From Gordionus sp. m RMFG-2023 (taxonomy: Eukaryota > Nematomorpha > Gordioida > Chordodea > Parachordodidae): a stretch of DNA of 64,000 bases. Positions within the stretch are counted from its first letter, which is position 1; each line of letters starts with the position of its first letter. Location: assembly GCF_954871325.1 (NCBI RefSeq), contig NC_088779.1, positions 13,084,846 to 13,148,845 of the forward strand, written 5' to 3'. Position numbers and translations under genes: made by a program. The notes beneath the pieces are model-generated. The model saw nothing but the letters and a program-made list of their open reading frames with translations. It searched no databases and was not told the DNA's origin. This document shows, in pieces, positions 10,748 through 21,029 of this stretch.

Positions 10748-12649
10748 TATAAACTTGATACATTTTGATTTTGACTAAAAGTTTTTTTAAAAGTATCTAA
10801 ATACTTTTTTTATACTTTAGTCATCCAACAAATTGTATCATTTTAAATAAAAAGATTTAATATAAATTTATACAAAAATGAAATAAACCATAGAAATTAA
10901 ATTTATTATATATGATAACGTGATATAATTATATATTCAAAAATCTAGATTAGTTTAAATAAAATTTACTATTTTTAAGTTAAATAAAAATTTAACTTGA
11001 GTTTAGATATTTTAAAATAGGGTAATGATACTTTACGTTGATCGTCATAAATCAATTTGCTAAGCAGCTACCATATTTTATTAAAATCGTCATGCATCTA
11101 TTATTACCCGAAAAATTATGAGCTAAGTTATCCAGATTATAGAATTAAATAATGATGCAACATGAAAAGAATACAATAACAAAATAAATTAAGCATATTA
11201 AATGGAAAATATTTCTGTCACCCAGCACAAACGTACCAATAAGAAGATTACCGTAAAATGTAAAGAAGCCACGAATTTATAAGTGGCTATACAGACACAG
11301 GGGCAGACAGGCCATAAAACCAAGTAGGTATTTTGCCCACGAGGCTAATGTTGATTTTTAAGAACGATCTGTAAAATAATGAAAAAAGGAAGCCGTCAGA
11401 AAAAATATTTTTTTTTATCATATAAGTTATGACTTTTCTCTTATTATTCATATATTTTATATAAAAAGTTATCATTCCTTTTTTAACATTTAAAATATTA
11501 TAACAATATATTTTTTGAGGATTATCATTTAGCTGCTATTATATGGATTTTTTTTCATTTTCTCAAAAAAGTGCACTGTTTAAATGAGTCTAGTTTTGTT
11601 AAATCTTTATCATTATTTTATAATTTATTAATAGAAATAGTTGAATTAGTTTTAAAATAATGAATGAAAGAATCGAGAGATTCGCAATAATATCCATATA
11701 ATAAAACAAATATTTAAGATAATAAATTTTTAGCAAAACAAAAATAATTTGCAAAAATGTTATAAGGTAGTTTCAATTTTATAGTTTTCTTTTACCTTAT
11801 CTTCTACTTGTAAATTTAATGGAACTATTATGTTGTAGTGGATTACCCTATTTGTTATAAATTTATATAGCAAATTTTATTTTAAGAATTTTTTGCTACT
11901 TTTGAAGAATTTTTCAAACCCTGCTTTATTTTGATATAACTATAATTTTCTTTCATTTCATTTAAACTGATAAAATTCTTTCCTCAATTTTCTATTTCTC
12001 AGAAATATCGTGTCTATTTTTTTAAAAAAGTGGGAAGAATCTACGAATAAACAATAATATAGGCACATTTAATTTTTTTATTAAATTTACTTTTAAAAAA
12101 TTTGATGTAAATTATATTTTAAAAAAAATGGAACACTTAATAAAGACGTATATTAGTAAAGGATCGAAGACTTTTATTATTTCCTAGCCCCACTTGTTAC
12201 TAATATTATCGTTCAATCATGCGCTTGAGGGTAAAAAATCATTTGTAATTCATTTTAATTTTACCGAAACCAATCAATCTTATCTTGGAGTCACAGTTTC
12301 ATAAGAAGCCAAATGTCTATTTGACTACTTTGCCTACTAAGTTATAAAAGCATCGAGGCTACAGCCAAAGATATGTATTACGTCTTATATTTTTAAATAC
12401 GATAAATATTTATAAAATAATGATAGTTAATTTTTTTTTATATATTTCGTTTATTTAACTTTTTTATAAAATGCTTTACACTCATTTAAATATTTAAATA
12501 GATATAACTATATAATCTCTAAAAAAATGAATATAGTAAATCAATAAAGATTAATAAATATTTAGGATATTTATCATCCTAGATTACAAATGACAAGAGG
12601 TTTAAGAGAAAGTTTTGCAGTTGTGTTTTCACTTTGTCTGATCAAATAA
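10748..12649. other. gene-poor AT-rich stretch
   Basis: No convincing gene. One feature stands out, the hAT-like terminus at 11298. The open frame on the minus strand at 11287-11475 runs through that terminus and is not protein-like. Confidence 0.5.
11298..11345 (+). mobile_element. solo left end of a hAT transposon
   Basis: CAGGGGCAGACAGGCCATAA followed by a TTTTGCCCACGAGG-like segment resembles the widespread hAT ends of the form CAGGGGCGGACTGGCCAT...GGGCA. No matching right end or duplication was found, so this is probably a remnant. Confidence 0.45.
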
Positions 12650-12952
12650 TGGATTCTCAATTATTTCCTAAAGAAGAAAAAGGGAGATTATAAGATATGG
12701 TTATTTTTCGAAGGAGGGAAAAAAAAACTTTATAATCAGAATTATTTTAAATTATTCGAAAATTTTAAAAAAAATTCAATGGTCAAATTGATAACTTTAG
12801 AATGTAACTTGAACGAATGTTCATTTTCAATATCTGAAGCTGCACTATGCTCAATCACACATGTTGGATATGGAATTGATGGTGATTCGGAATCTCTCAC
12901 CTTAAAAATCTATTTGACCAAGATAACTATACAAATTGTTATAATTTTCTGA
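12650..12952 (+). CDS. unidentified open reading stretch, about 100 codons
   Basis: The frame is open from just after a TAA at about 12647 to TGA at 12950-12952, about 100 codons; the only ATG (12779) leaves 57. Residues include GDYKIWLFFEGG, ITLECNLNECSFSISEAALC and HVGYGIDGDSESLTLKIYL, which read like folded protein (mixed W, C, H, G, D) rather than AT-rich noise. A possible acceptor (CAATTATTTCCTAAAG) precedes it. It ends about 670 bp before the GPCR start, on the same strand. I do not recognise the family. It could be an exon of an unplaced host gene or a fossil exon. Confidence 0.35.
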   Translation, partial: WILNYFLKKKKGDYKIWLFFEGGKKKLYNQNYFKLFENFKKNSMVKLITLECNLNECSFSISEAALCSITHVGYGIDGDSESLTLKIYLTKITIQIVIIF

Positions 12953-13619
12953 AATTTTTATTGTATTTAAATCAGATTTTTCAATTTATATACTTCTGCA
13001 AATTATTTAAAATTGAGTTTCCGAATTTCCACAAATTATCTTTATTATTATTCATTTTTCTTCAACACTTTCAATATTTAAAGCATTCAATCGTTTGATA
13101 TTCGACTATTGATGATTATGAGGATCCTATTATCTTTATTATAATTGTGGGGAGAAGAATTTAAACCCTGGAAAGTTTTTAACAAATTTATAGGCAGATC
13201 TATCCAGATAAATAAATATTTTTTTTTAATATTTATTTTTTTCTTTAAAAAGTAGATTTTAGATTCTTTATTTGCCTATTGTATCTTTCTTGATAGTTAT
13301 AATAGGATTCGTTTTATAAAAGTTATTATTAGGTTATTGTAATGATGTCAATGATTAATAGAATCTGAATGAGTTTCTAATTTATGTAGTTTTATTTTGA
13401 AAATAATTTCTTTCGTTAAAATATAGAAATATAAATAAAGCCGCAATGTGTTCTTACATGATAATTATACATGATGAATGTACCATTATTTATCAAACAA
13501 ATGGAATATTTGTATTTTAAAATTATTATATATTTATTTATTATAATCGTGTTAATAAATAAATTAGATATGATATAATTTTGATTTTTTATTACCATTT
13601 AATTGTATATATCACCAAA

Positions 13620-16600
13620 ATGAAAAATTTCTACGATCCATTGTTAGATCAACATGTTAAATATATTTTCGTATTTTGTTACACATTGGTATTTACCATA
13701 TGTATTATAGGTAAAAAAATTTGCATCATAATTAATTTATTTATATTATTTTAGGAAATATATTAGAGATATTTGTCATAGCTAGTTCTACCAAAGTCAA
13801 ACTTAATTTTACCCATTTTTTCTTGCTCAACTTAGCTGTATCAGATCTAAGTGTGGGTATTTTTTGTATCCTGCCTAATATGTATTACCAAATCTGGAGA
13901 GTCTGGCATTTTAACGAATTAGTATGTAAAATTTACGCTTTTATACACGGAACCAGTTATACTTTATCCGTGGTCCTATTAATGATAATTACGATGGAGA
14001 GATATTTAGTTATAGCTTGCCCCTTATCAATCAAGGTCAAATTATTTAATTCCCACAAATTGTATACTATCTTGATTATTTGGATTATTACGATAATCTA
14101 CAATATACCTAAGCTATTATTCTTCCAACTCAGTTATATTCCTTTTTCGACATCCTTAGGTATGAATTATAATAATATTTCTAAGTACTATAGCAACCAT
14201 ATAATTGTTTTGAATGATTCGCAAGAAATAGTCGATGAAGATTATGGACTAGTAGTTGAAAACTTATATAATTCAGAAGGTGAAAAAATATGCATAACTA
14301 AAATGAATTGGGAATTATATGACATAATGAATTTTATAATATGGTATATGATCCCAGTTGGTTTCATGCTAGTTCTATATTCAAAATTAGCATATATACT
14401 AAGCAAGCCATTATTCTCCTGTCGCAACAATAAGAATATAAGGGAATACAAATTTTATAAATTCAATAATAGGCGTTCATATATCGGTAACTTTTATCTT
14501 TTATTTGTGATTGATAAGACACATTTTTAGATTATTGATTCATATAATAAGGTGTATTAATATGATTTATAGTTTGTAGGGCTCTGATTAATGCTAATGT
14601 CAGATTGTTCCATTTTTTATTCGAAACTGGTTTTATTGTTGCGGAATGTCACACTAATTCACTTATATCTCAACTCGACCCTCTTCGAAATTTTTTGTGG
14701 GGGTAGTATGTATCAAAATGAATTTGTTCTATTTCATGTCTGATCTGAGAAATAATTAGATAAATTCTAACCAATCGGAAAAAAATATCAAAGATCCAAT
14801 TCCAATTCAAAATTTTATTTTAGAAATATGCCAAGCCCAAACGCGATATTTTTTATTGGACTTGAAAAATTCAGATATTTCTACGAAGCGGAAAAGTTAT
14901 GAGAAATAAAGAAAAATAAAAGTAGAGTCCTGCGAGATTCAAAGTGAAATTAATCTAGATCCATTTTTTGTCTAATTAATGATTCATGTCGATTTTTAAT
15001 CATAACTTTAGAAAAAACATTTTAGCCTTCACCTTCAACAGAGTGAGATATGGGTCCGGAATGTATAAAATTTTGTAAAATTTATTCCATTTAATTATAA
15101 ATATATGTTGATATTATTAAGTTTAAAACATAATTTAAATCATATAGGAGGGATAAAATATTGTTCAAAAGATTAAAATTATTTTTCAATCAACACGGTA
15201 AACTATCTTCAAAGAGTTAGCCTAAACATAAACCCAAACCTGTAATTTATTTTAAAACTTAATGAGAAAGAATAATTATATGATTGAATAAAATTTTAAA
15301 ATTGATGGATAAAATATAACAAATATTATTCGTGGCAATGGATACATTTAATACCATTGCCAAAATTTATGATTTTATAGTGTTAATAAAAGATTTATTA
15401 TCATTTGTTCGAGATTCTCACAACCATGGGTATAGTTCGTTTCATTCAAGATGAGAATAGTTCAACTTCTTTAATGTCATTATTCCCTACACGTTGGTGT
15501 AATGAATAATTTGCGAATGAAAAGAATTTTAAAAGAATCATTATGAAATTAAAAATACATTTCGAATTGAGGTTGCTGCAAGAGAAAAATTTATTGGCTT
15601 TTAGAAGACTTTTTATTTCTTGATGACAACAATATTTGAGGGAGTAGAAGTTTAAATGCTAAAATCCAAAGGTTTTTATTAAATTTTTCCAAAATATTAA
15701 ATATAAAATAGAAATTGATCAAAATTTTAGATGCAATACGACGGTTTTTATCAGGGGTTCGAACCGAACCGAACCGCAAAACCGGAATGAACCGTTATGA
15801 TTTTCTGAACCGTAACCTTAACCGAACCGTTATGAAGAAAATATTAAAAGAGCGAACCGAACCGTTATAAATATTTTGAACCGGTTTAAACCGGTTCAAA
15901 ACGGTTTTAAAAATAATTAATTTTAAATTATTAACCTAAATTTAAAATTTTTATTTTCCTTGGGGGCATTTTTTAAATTGGTGATTTCTTTTCAAATTAA
16001 ATATTTCTATATTATCAACATTATATATCAAATTAAATATTTTTATATTATCAACATTATATATCAAATAATACCAGGTTTGTTGTTTTTTCTTTAAATA
16101 CTTAATTTATATAGATTAGACAATTTATCTGTTAATTAAATAAGATATCTTAAAATAATTAGTGACATATTAAAAGCTTTATGCTTATGTTTTGACAAAA
16201 TATTTACAAAGTGAACAATTGACAATGGGCGATTTTTATGCTGCGTGGATCAAATGTCTCATGCAAACGAGTAAAGTAGACACTCCATTGTCAGACTTTT
16301 AGTTTCTACGATGAAAGCACGAGAAATAAATTTCAAAAATGAAGTTTTTTGCTCTGCTATTTATCTCGACCCTAGATATAATGTATTTTTAACTTTTGAA
16401 GAAAGAGAGATCGCCAGAAAACATCTTTGTAAAACTTGGAACTTGATACAAAATCTAAATAATCAGAATATTGAAATTCTAAATACTACTACGTGTTCGT
16501 ATTCGAAGGATAATTTAGATGATGATTTTGAAGATTTATTAAAGTCGCATGAAAGTCTTAATAAGAATAATTCTCAGGGCATCGAAAATTATAATAAATG

Positions 16601-19600
16601 TATAGAAATAGAATATATAATTCGGTCATTTGATAATATAGAGAGATTAGAAAAAGATACTAATCTTTTGAATTATTGGGAAAATGTAAAGAATAGTATG
16701 CCAGAACTTTATAAGTTAGCTATAACTGTGCTAGCAGTTCCAGCTATGCAGGTCTCCGTATAAAGAGCATTTTCAAGCCTTAAGTTTATACTCTCTTCGC
16801 AGAGAACAAAATTAAATCCTGAAATATTAGAAAATATTTAGTTATCCGTTCGAATTCTCTTTTTAAACCTAAATAGTATAGTATACATATTATTTTATTC
16901 ATTATTGTATTTACGCATGTTTGTTTTTATCTTATTTATTTATGAAATAAAAAAAACTAATTTGTCTAATTTATATTTCCTAAATTTAATAAAAATATCT
17001 ATTAGATTATCATGGATAAATTAAATAAGAAATTATAAACTAAAAAGATTTTTCTCTAAAAATATATACATGGTTATAGATTAATTTTTTTTTAAATTAA
17101 ATTTATAAAAACCGGAACAAACCGAAAAGAACCGTTATAAATTATAAACAGAACCGAACCGATATGATTTTTTTTTAAAAAACCGAAATGGAACAAAACC
17201 TTTATAAAATTTTAAACTAAAAACCGGAACGAACCGAACCGTTATACAAAACGGTTCGAAACCCTGGTTTTTATTGATAGTTTTGGATTGAATTTAATAA
17301 AGGTATAGAAATTAAATTTATATTTTAAAGCGATAGAAAAAAATGCCTTTAAGATTTGAAGAGGACTCTTAATTTATCATTCCATTAATTAGTGTCAATT
17401 ACTGAATATTATAAAAATTTAGTAAGAAGCTTTAGATCATACAATTGAAAGTATAAAAAATAGTTTCAACAAACCAGTATAAATAATATGGAGAAATTTG
17501 CGATTCAAAAGCTTGATTGAAATCATGTTTTATTTGATTTTAAAATGGATCGTCTGATCTTCCTAAAGATATGTTTTTGGACTATATTCAAAGTTAGAAT
17601 AATATATATAAACTCTTTATAGAATGTCAAACTATGTTAAAAGAACAAAGTAAGAAAGAAATTATTTCGATTATTTCAAAGCATGTAAAAAAATTTAAAA
17701 TGCTATTAAAAATTCCCTTAATTGCTTGTTCAGTTAAACGATTGTTTTTATGACTAACAGGTCTTAAATCTTACGTTCTACGATGAAACAGCAACGACGG
17801 AATCATATCACAATTTTAAATATTAATAAAGAAGAGCGCAAATGAACTAGATTTATAAATGAAATAAATATTTTATAAATTAACATGAAATAAGAAGAAA
17901 TACATTTTACCAAAAATATTAACATTTATTATATTATACTTGTAAACAATCAATTTGAGAAGACTTAAGAACTAAATTTAGAAAGGTTTTAAGCCTATTC
18001 ACGAAACACAAAAGTTCTTCCTTTTATTCCTCTTGGAGAAAATAAAATAAATGTTATATAGTGAGAATCTTTTATTTACAATGAATAGAATAAATTTTTA
18101 TAGTTCTAATATTTTATTAGAACCCTCTTAATTCCTAAACTGCAAAATTAATATTTAGTCTTATATTTATATAAAATTTTAAAAAAAGATTGTCACCCCC
18201 ATTTATTTAACTTCTGATTTTTGACCAAATTATTCAAACCTATTGAACAATATTTTATTTTGAAGACCTACTAATAGGCCATATAATAAAAATTAAATTA
18301 TGTTATTAGAATAATTAAATCTTGATATTTAAAATTAAATGGGACTAAATTTTTACAAATTTTGTCATCTCAACCCTATAGTTAGAGTTTTTTTTAGTTA
18401 TGATATATAAATCTTACAAGAAATTTGAAGATATATAAATCTTACAAGAAATTTGAAATAAATCTGGTAGGATTTGGTTGAGAATCGAAATTCTTGGTAT
18501 GATTTGGCCTAAAATTATAAAATATTTTATTATATTAATAAAATAATTAAATCTAAAGATATTTAAAATTAAATGAATTTAATTTTACCAAATTTTGGCG
18601 AAATATCTTAACCCCTATTTGGAGTATAAAAATAAAAAAAAATTCTTAGCTATGTGATATAATATCTTATATGAAGTTTGAAAAAATATCTGAAAGGATT
18701 TGGTTGAAAACCAAGATTCTTGGTAGTGTTGTTAAGCTCGATTTGAGCCGATTTTTAAAAATAGCTAACTAAATATTTTAGCCAGAAAAGTATTGCCTAA
18801 GCCCCAAGATTTTGTTAATACATGTCCAAACCTTTGTGCCACTTGTGATCAAAGTCTTCAGGTTTGCATAATATTTTTCTTCTTAAAATATTGATTTGAC
18901 GTTTTTGAAAATCGTTTCAAATCGAGCATTTAACAACACTATTAGTGTGATTTGGCATGCAATTCATACAAATTATTATTATTCTTCTTCTTTAATTTTT
19001 TTTTAAAGTATCGTCTGTTTATAATTGTATAATTCTGAGTTATATTTTTTCAATTTGTTATCCATGCCCATTTCCATATAATTCAATTTAAAATTTATTT
19101 TTTCTTTCCTTATAATTCATTAATACAATTAATTCTTTGCCTATTATAATTATTAATATTACTTTTATATGCCCCTAACGATTTATCATAAGATTATGAT
19201 AAAAGATTCTTATATTCTTCAAGCAAGATTAAGATTTTAAATATAAAAAAATAGGTGTCTACATTTATGTATTGATAATTAAATATTGCCATAATGCTAA
19301 ACTTTTGTCAGAGATCTCAGTAAAACCCGACTGCAATAAAATCATCATATAGTGATTTTTGAAAAGACTTGTATGATGAATTAATAGTTAAATGTAAATC
19401 GTCTTATAAAAAAATTAGTAAATTATTTATTTGCCCTCTAATTGTGTTAGTTACTTAAAATTGTACATAAATATTAGCATATATTCATAGTAATTCACAT
19501 CATATTTATAATAGGGCAGAAAAAAAGTAGGATTCCAATTCAATCCCTCAATCGAATGATTTTCAGGAATGGCCATAAAAGTTATACTAATTTTGAAAAC

Positions 19601-20068
19601 TCGTCCATTAAATTGACACATTTTAAAAATATGCAAGAATTTCACGCCAAAAATGAAAAAAATAAAATAGACACAAATATATTTGATAACCAATCTTCGC
19701 GCTTGCTGATTAATGAAGGATTATCGTTGAATACAAGAAGTAAGCAGAGCATTGCATCTATTCAACAAACACACCAGGTTTTATCAAAAATATCTAAAAA
19801 TCGTTCTTATTATATGTTACAGTCTCGTAGAAATGTCATTAAATTATTGATAATATTAGTAATATCTTTCACAATTTGCGTGTTACCTTATCATTTACGT
19901 CATTTATTCCCCATTAAGATGACTCCCATGTACATTTTATGCGTGCCCATAAGTTATTTGTTTTTGTACTTAAAAAGCGCTATCAATCCTATTCTGTATG
20001 CTTTTGTTTCTAAGCAATTCCGAAAAAGGCTAGTTATATCTTTCAATAGGATTACGAAAGCAAAATAA
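13620..20068 (+). CDS. class A neuropeptide GPCR, trissin-receptor-like, three exons
   Basis: Model: exons 13620-13710, 13755-14486 and 19515-20068, giving 458 residues in phase. Intron 1 is 44 nt (GTAAAA...TTTTAG) and splits the TM1 motif GN; intron 2 is about 5 kb and full of transposons. Visible hallmarks: TM1 IIGNIL, TM2 NLAVSDL, the TM3 cysteine in ELVCKIY, the DRY-box variant MERYL, an ECL2 cysteine (EKICITK), TM5 WYMIPVGFMLVLYSKLAY, TM6 FTICVLPYH and TM7 NPILYAFVSKQFRK. The N-terminus is only about 13 residues before TM1. MERYL, the NF--WYMIP--VLYSK block and RRNVIKLLI before TM6 recall trissin receptors of protostomes; other peptide receptors remain possible. The exon 3 acceptor (TTTATAATAG) was chosen for phase; TTTTCAG at 19566 is stronger but out of phase with this donor. 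AATAAA overlaps the stop. Confidence 0.8.
14531..15269. other. start of GPCR intron 2; nothing recognised
   Basis: AT-rich noncoding sequence between the GPCR exon 2 donor and the first recognisable hAT remnant. Confidence 0.5.
15752..17266 (+). mobile_element. hAT DNA transposon, family E, 1.5 kb, nested in hAT-G
   Basis: The ends CAGGGGTTCGAACCG and, reverse-complemented, CAGGGTTTCGAACCG form inverted repeats, flanked by a perfect 8-bp duplication GTTTTTAT (15744-15751 and 17267-17274). Both subterminal zones are packed with GAACCG/CCGTTAT repeats in opposite orientation. It holds only the 3' part of a transposase gene and sits in the decayed hAT-G, inside GPCR intron 2. Confidence 0.93.
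16311..16840 (+). pseudogene. C-terminal half of the hAT-E transposase
   Basis: The open frame starts at 16311 and includes CSAIYLDPRYNVFLTFEERE, a typical hAT LDPR(Y/F) motif, then a long acidic linker, LLNYWENVKNSMPELYKLAI and LAVPAMQVSV, followed beyond one TAA by RAFSSLKFILSSQRTKLNPE, the dimerisation domain. BED finger and DDE first half are missing. This resembles ZBED-type hAT proteins. The element therefore needs a helper. Confidence 0.85.
17881..18237. other. intronic AT-rich sequence, no feature seen
   Basis: Continuation of GPCR intron 2 after the hAT-G relic; no repeat or coding signal recognised. Confidence 0.5.
18238..18960 (+). repeat. diverged tandem repeat, two copies of about 235 bp
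   Basis: Copy 1 (18238-18507) and copy 2 (18508-18725, continuing after the MITE at 18942) share the blocks ATTTAAAATTAAATG, TCAACCCCTAT-like and AGGATTTGGTTGA...ATTCTTGGTA. Copy 1 also holds a 28-bp direct duplication (GATATATAAATCTTACAAGA). Located in GPCR intron 2. Confidence 0.7.
18726..18939. mobile_element. MITE family H, copy 1 (TA target)
   Basis: Inverted repeats of about 38 bp start GTGTTGTTAA and hold GCTCGATTTGA. TA flanks both ends (18724-18725, 18940-18941). The neighbouring repeat copy 1 preserves the empty site (TTCTTGGTATGATTTGG), which confirms the borders. TA target choice and TIR suggest a Tc1/mariner-type source. A second copy is at 52149. Confidence 0.85.
18945..19514. 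other. end of GPCR intron 2
   Basis: AT-rich sequence up to the GPCR exon 3 acceptor; no further element recognised. Confidence 0.5.
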
Positions 20069-20744
20069 AAATAATTTACTTTTTTCTAAAATTGGGATGT
20101 AATAATTTGATACTATTATATGCAAAGATAAATTATAGTGAATATTATTATGATTGTAAATGTAAATGTATTACATAATATTAATTTTTATAGGTTTCTG
20201 ATTATAAATGAGAACTATTATAAATTTGGGTGTTTAAATACTATTTAGATGCACAAATCAGGTTAATATATATATAAATACTTAATATTTTGCATCGGCA
20301 AAATCAAATAGTTAACTATAACTTACTTAAATTTTTTTGATCACTGCCTTAATATTCTTATGATCAAGTCTTTATAAGTAAGGTATTTTTATAATCCCGA
20401 TAAAAAACACCCAGAAAAAAAACCCCAGAATTTTTTTATGTTTATGAAATTTACTTAAGACATAATACTAAAGGCATCTTTTTATTTACAATATAATGGA
20501 TACATAATCTTTATAAGGTATTGAAAAATTAATATTTTAATTATAATATTTAAATCAAAAAAAATATTATAAAAACATATTTTATTAATAAGCTAAAATT
20601 TTTTTAATGATGCTAATTCATTATTAGAAGGTTACTCAGATATCCTACATAAAAAATGCTTAAACAAAATAAAATGATGATGTTCAAAGTGGTTGAAAAA
20701 AATATCCCCATGAAATAATTGATGGGTGTTTATTTCCGATCAGA
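20069..20744. other. intergenic stretch after the GPCR
   Basis: No coding or repeat signal recognised. Confidence 0.5.
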
Positions 20745-21023
20745 TTAGAAAAGCGTTGATCCTCACATTGATTATTTGTGCATTCATAGATCATTCATAG
20801 ATCATTCATGTTCCAGGTTTCCAGAGGAAACCCTCAATTTAACATGTCTGGGATTGAGAGTTGCCTCTTACACCTCCCTTGGTATAAATTTTATCAAAAT
20901 AATCAAGAAGCATTCTTACCATTGTTCGGACTCGGAGTAATTGATCTCAAGAATGTCATTGCATTGGTGATATCACATAAGGAGACAAATGCTAAGCCGT
21001 TCATCATGCCAAAAGAAGCTTAG
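20745..21023 (+). CDS. unidentified coding-like stretch, possible last exon
   Basis: From 20808 one frame reads MFQVSRGNPQFNMSGIESCL, then LPWYKFYQNNQEAFLPLFG and ISHKETNAKPFIMPKEA before the stop at 21023. A second + strand frame is also open from about 20739 to 20940 (SVDPHIDYLCIHRSF, SRFPEETLNLTCLGLR). Base composition is richer in G and C than the surroundings. CATGTTCCAG just inside could be an acceptor and AATAAA follows at about 21126. I recognise no family and cannot decide which frame, if any, is used. Confidence 0.3.
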
Positions 21024-21029
21024 AGTTTC

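Larger units (their letters stand above)
15270..17880 (+). pseudogene. decayed ZMYM-type hAT transposase (family G), host of hAT-E
   Basis: Left of hAT-E: FNTIAKIYDFIVLIKDLLSF (about 15340-15400) and, in another frame, SLMSLFPTRWCNE (about 15465-15510), the TRW motif of DUF4371-type hAT proteins. Right of hAT-E: ILRSTMKQQRRNHITILNIN (about 17775-17830) preceded by LLKIPLIACSVKRLF, the dimerisation domain. Many stops and frame changes; ends not found. It lies inside GPCR intron 2. Confidence 0.65.

Noticed and set aside
11287-11475. 62-codon minus-strand ORF
   Set aside because: Runs through a hAT-like terminus and shows no protein features.
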